64,000 nt of DNA. Origin: Actinomadura pelletieri DSM 43383 (GTDB lineage Bacteria > Actinomycetota > Actinomycetes > Streptosporangiales > Streptosporangiaceae). Location of the stretch: the NCBI RefSeq assembly GCF_003634705.1, contig NZ_RBWU01000002.1, positions 806,001 to 870,000 of the forward strand. Direction: 5' to 3'. The notes below the pieces were generated by a model. The model saw only the letters and a program-made list of their open reading frames with translations, had not been told where the DNA came from and did not search any database. Below are positions 62,346-64,000 of the stretch, piece after piece. The position numbers and the translations under genes were made by a program. Position 1 is the stretch's first letter, and the number at the start of each line of letters is the position of its first letter.

Positions 62346-62573
62346 ATGGCAGGAGTCGATCTGAACGGTCCCGAGCCGCTCTATCAACAGGTGGCCGCTG
62401 AGATAGAGCGGCGCATCAAAGCGGGCGTTTAGCAGCCTGGACGCCGTGTGCCTAGCTCCGCGGCACTTTCCGACGAGTTCGGAGTGTCCCGCCGGACCGC
62501 CGTCGAGGCGCTCGGCGTCCTGCGCAAGAAGGGTGTGGTCGGCCGCGGAACCTTCGTCGGAGTCGGCCCATAA
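62346..62573 (+). pseudogene. GntR-type winged-helix gene with internal TAG stop
   Basis: The frame starting ATG 62346 reads NGPEPLYQQVAAEIERRIKA-GV, then TAG at 62430-62432, then QPGRRVPSSAALSDEFGVSR, RTAVEALGVLRKKGVVGRGT, ending FVGVGP-TAA. Without the stop it is a 75-residue GntR DNA-binding domain. GntR proteins have I.xGxL.PGxxLPS here, so TAG replaces a Leu or Thr codon. Sits 16 bases after the XRE-TPR stop and overlaps the start region of the next paralogue. Non-functional unless TAG is read through. Confidence 0.8.
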
Positions 62574-62610
62574 GACGGCGGGCACTCAAGACGCCACAGG
62601 GAAGGACGAC

Positions 62611-63603
62611 GTGAAGCGACGCACCGCACTCCAACTTCTCGCCGCTCTAGGGGCAGGGACGGCGATCCCCCCGGGCGCCCTCGATGAGATCCTCTCCGGT
62701 ATCGACGACGTTCTCGATCAGCCCGTCGACGTGGGCGAATGGGAAATCGTCGTACGAGAGTACGGTTTCTTGATCAACCAGCAACCGGTGGGCTCACTGA
62801 TCAAAGATCTGACCGCCGACATCTTCGGCGTCGGGGAACTCCTCAAACAGAACAAGGCTCATCGAGTCGACCTACTGCGGATCAGTGCGGGGCTCTCCGC
62901 GCTACTAGCCATCGAACTTGGGGATGTCGGCGAGCGCAGAGGTGCCCGCATGGCATGGAGGACCGCCCGCCGAGCCGCCGACGCGTCAGGGGATCGCGAC
63001 CTCAGAGTGTGGACACGGGCACGTGAGGCAGAAGAAGGATTCTGGTACGGCCTGCCACGCCAAGAGATCGCTGCTCGAACAGCAGAGGCCATGCACATCG
63101 CCGACGGTGCACCTTGCGGTGGCCTGCCACGGGCCTATTCCGTGCGTGCGAGCGTCGCCGCAGAGCAAGGAGACAAGGCCACCGCCCGCAGAGCGATGGA
63201 CGACCTCTCCAAGCTGTTCGACCGTCTGCCCGACGCCGTGACAGGCGACCCGGTCACCTTCGGATGGAGCGAAGCACGACTCCGCTGGAACGAGGCATAC
63301 GTCTACACCCTCATCGAAGACACCCGTGCACACCGGGCCCTCGATGACGCTGTGGACCTTTACCCGCCGGGCACACTTGGCCCGGTCGCCAACCTCATGA
63401 TCATCCGGGCGATGGGTGTGATCAATAGCGGCGACATCGACACGGGCCTCGACCAGACCCGCGCGATCCTTCAAGACATGCCGATTAGCCCCTGCCGACG
63501 ACACATGGCCAGGCAGATCCTCCACCGCCTCCCCGAGTGGGCGCGCCCCCTCCCGGAAACCCGCGAACTGCGCGCACTCGCGTCCGCCCCCTCGGGTGTG
63601 TGA
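62611..63603 (+). CDS. truncated XRE-TPR paralogue, TPR part only
   Basis: 330 aa from GTG 62611 (MKRRTALQLLAALGAGTAIP). It is collinear over its whole length with residues from about 105 of the preceding regulator and mostly identical to it, but has no helix-turn-helix; upstream in frame is GntR-derived sequence. GAAGGA just before the GTG offers a usable ribosome site, present also inside the full-length gene. May be expressed as a stand-alone sensor or decoy, or be decaying. Confidence 0.7.
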   Translation: MKRRTALQLLAALGAGTAIPPGALDEILSGIDDVLDQPVDVGEWEIVVREYGFLINQQPVGSLIKDLTADIFGVGELLKQNKAHRVDLLRISAGLSALLAIELGDVGERRGARMAWRTARRAADASGDRDLRVWTRAREAEEGFWYGLPRQEIAARTAEAMHIADGAPCGGLPRAYSVRASVAAEQGDKATARRAMDDLSKLFDRLPDAVTGDPVTFGWSEARLRWNEAYVYTLIEDTRAHRALDDAVDLYPPGTLGPVANLMIIRAMGVINSGDIDTGLDQTRAILQDMPISPCRRHMARQILHRLPEWARPLPETRELRALASAPSGV

Positions 63604-63705
63604 ACGTGACCGTTTCCTTGTGTGACTACGACGCGATGTACGCCGCCAAGCCTGGCGTCTGGAAGGAGAAGGGGCTTCACTGGCACCGGAACTCTGGCCA
63701 AAAAC

Positions 63706-63786
63706 GTGCTGAGCGCCCTCCCCGAAGATGCCCGTGCGCTCCCAGCGGCACGGGAACTACGCACACTCACGTCTTCTCCGGTATGA
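63706..63786 (+). pseudogene. C-terminal relic of a third XRE-TPR paralogue
   Basis: Frame LSALPEDARALPAARELRTL ending TSSPV-stop matches the extreme C-terminus of the two genes before it (ILHRLPEWARPLPEARELRA, LASAS). Nothing else of that copy remains in the 100 bases upstream. It directly abuts the next direct-repeat copy. Confidence 0.7.
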
Positions 63787-63787
63787 G

Positions 63788-64000
63788 GAGCGGAATTCAC
63801 GCTCCTAACTCAGTGAAACCGTGCGCACACGGACCGGGAAAGGTGACAATGCTGCCCTGGAAGGGATGTCCCACCCCCTGTCGAAGGGCACTGATCCCCA
63901 TGTCCGACCAGCAGCGTCCCGAATGGGCTGTACGCATCGAGGCCGAACGCCGCTCCCGTGGATGGGGCCCGTTCAAGGCGGCTCGCCATCTTTATGCCGC
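63788..64000 (+). repeat. 213-bp direct repeat, copy 2 (continues past window)
   Basis: Copy of 60922-61134 at an offset of 2866 bases, with two mismatches. The near-identity over non-coding and coding sequence indicates a recent duplication or gene conversion. Confidence 0.95.
63900..64000 (+). CDS. XRE-family regulator, second full-length start (3' end outside window)
   Basis: First 33 codons of a paralogue of the gene at 61034, identical except Arg30 to His in the HTH region (FKAARHLYA). The frame is open to the right edge. Same upstream sequence, therefore the same promoter and ribosome site as the first copy. Confidence 0.85.
   Translation, partial: MSDQQRPEWAVRIEAERRSRGWGPFKAARHLYA

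Overview
The window is GC-rich throughout, with GTG and TTG starts, Gram-positive Shine-Dalgarno sites and gene sets typical of Actinobacteria. These include the clpS-DUF2017-mec-cysO-cysM block, the MBL-hydrolase/rph/rdgB block, a WS/DGAT acyltransferase, an IdeR/DtxR-type iron box and MEDS, RsbW-like and XRE-TPR regulators. My inference is a filamentous actinomycete, probably Streptosporangiales/Thermomonosporaceae (Actinomadura-like). Gene content is mostly chromosomal housekeeping; I see no prophage, CRISPR array or intact transposon.

Region by region. 0-4.1 kb: the 3' part of a secreted M43-like metalloprotease, an SF2 helicase and a TPR protein. 4.1-6.7 kb (minus): pncB-pncA-gntK, NAD salvage plus gluconate kinase. 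6.7-9.7 kb: clpS, DUF2017, then the mec/cysO/cysM cysteine pathway, with an apparently leaderless Cys-containing leader peptide in front of cysO. 9.7-13 kb: a thioesterase, a relic of glutamate racemase (murI), an MBL phosphodiesterase-like gene, rph and rdgB. 13-16 kb (minus): three consecutive MEDS-domain proteins (kinase-like, STAS, kinase-like), a partner-switching module. 16-20.6 kb: tRNA-Leu(UAG), a one-Cys Bcp, DUF3618, a zf-HC2 protein, a SIMPL protein, a PLP deaminase/aldolase and purU. 20.7-25.8 kb: an Asp23/AmaP envelope-stress gene set split by a hairpin-rich spacer and a CitA/DcuS-type two-component system.

25.8-29.3 kb: a short ORF with a strong terminator, a thiolase with a duplicated insertion, an HxlR regulator, a LysE exporter and a Doc/antitoxin pair whose toxin frame is broken. 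29.3-33.9 kb (minus): a tandem glycine riboswitch followed by gcvT-gcvH-glyA-sdaA, which together convert excess glycine to serine and pyruvate. 34-40.8 kb: site-2 protease, cysteine desulfhydrase-like enzyme, a membrane protein whose 3' end appears to have seeded a 118-bp minisatellite, ATP-dependent DNA ligase and a DUF3558-like protein. 41-45 kb: a divergent SDR/Baeyer-Villiger monooxygenase pair with a TetR gene, then a sugar-type dehydrogenase. 45-48.3 kb: transglycosylase, MarR, and an S4 paralogue divergent from a DUF2470 (HugZ-like) gene across an iron box. 48.5-60.3 kb: a trans-sulfuration enzyme, an IS481-type end remnant, AAA ATPase, PlsC, Ung, WS/DGAT, several poorly known proteins, a secreted NucA/NucB-like DNase, a YCII protein and a dimethylargininase. 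60.4-64 kb: an RsbW-like ATPase and a tandem array of XRE-TPR regulators in different states of decay, running off the right edge.

All calls come from reading the sequence and family knowledge; no database search was run.
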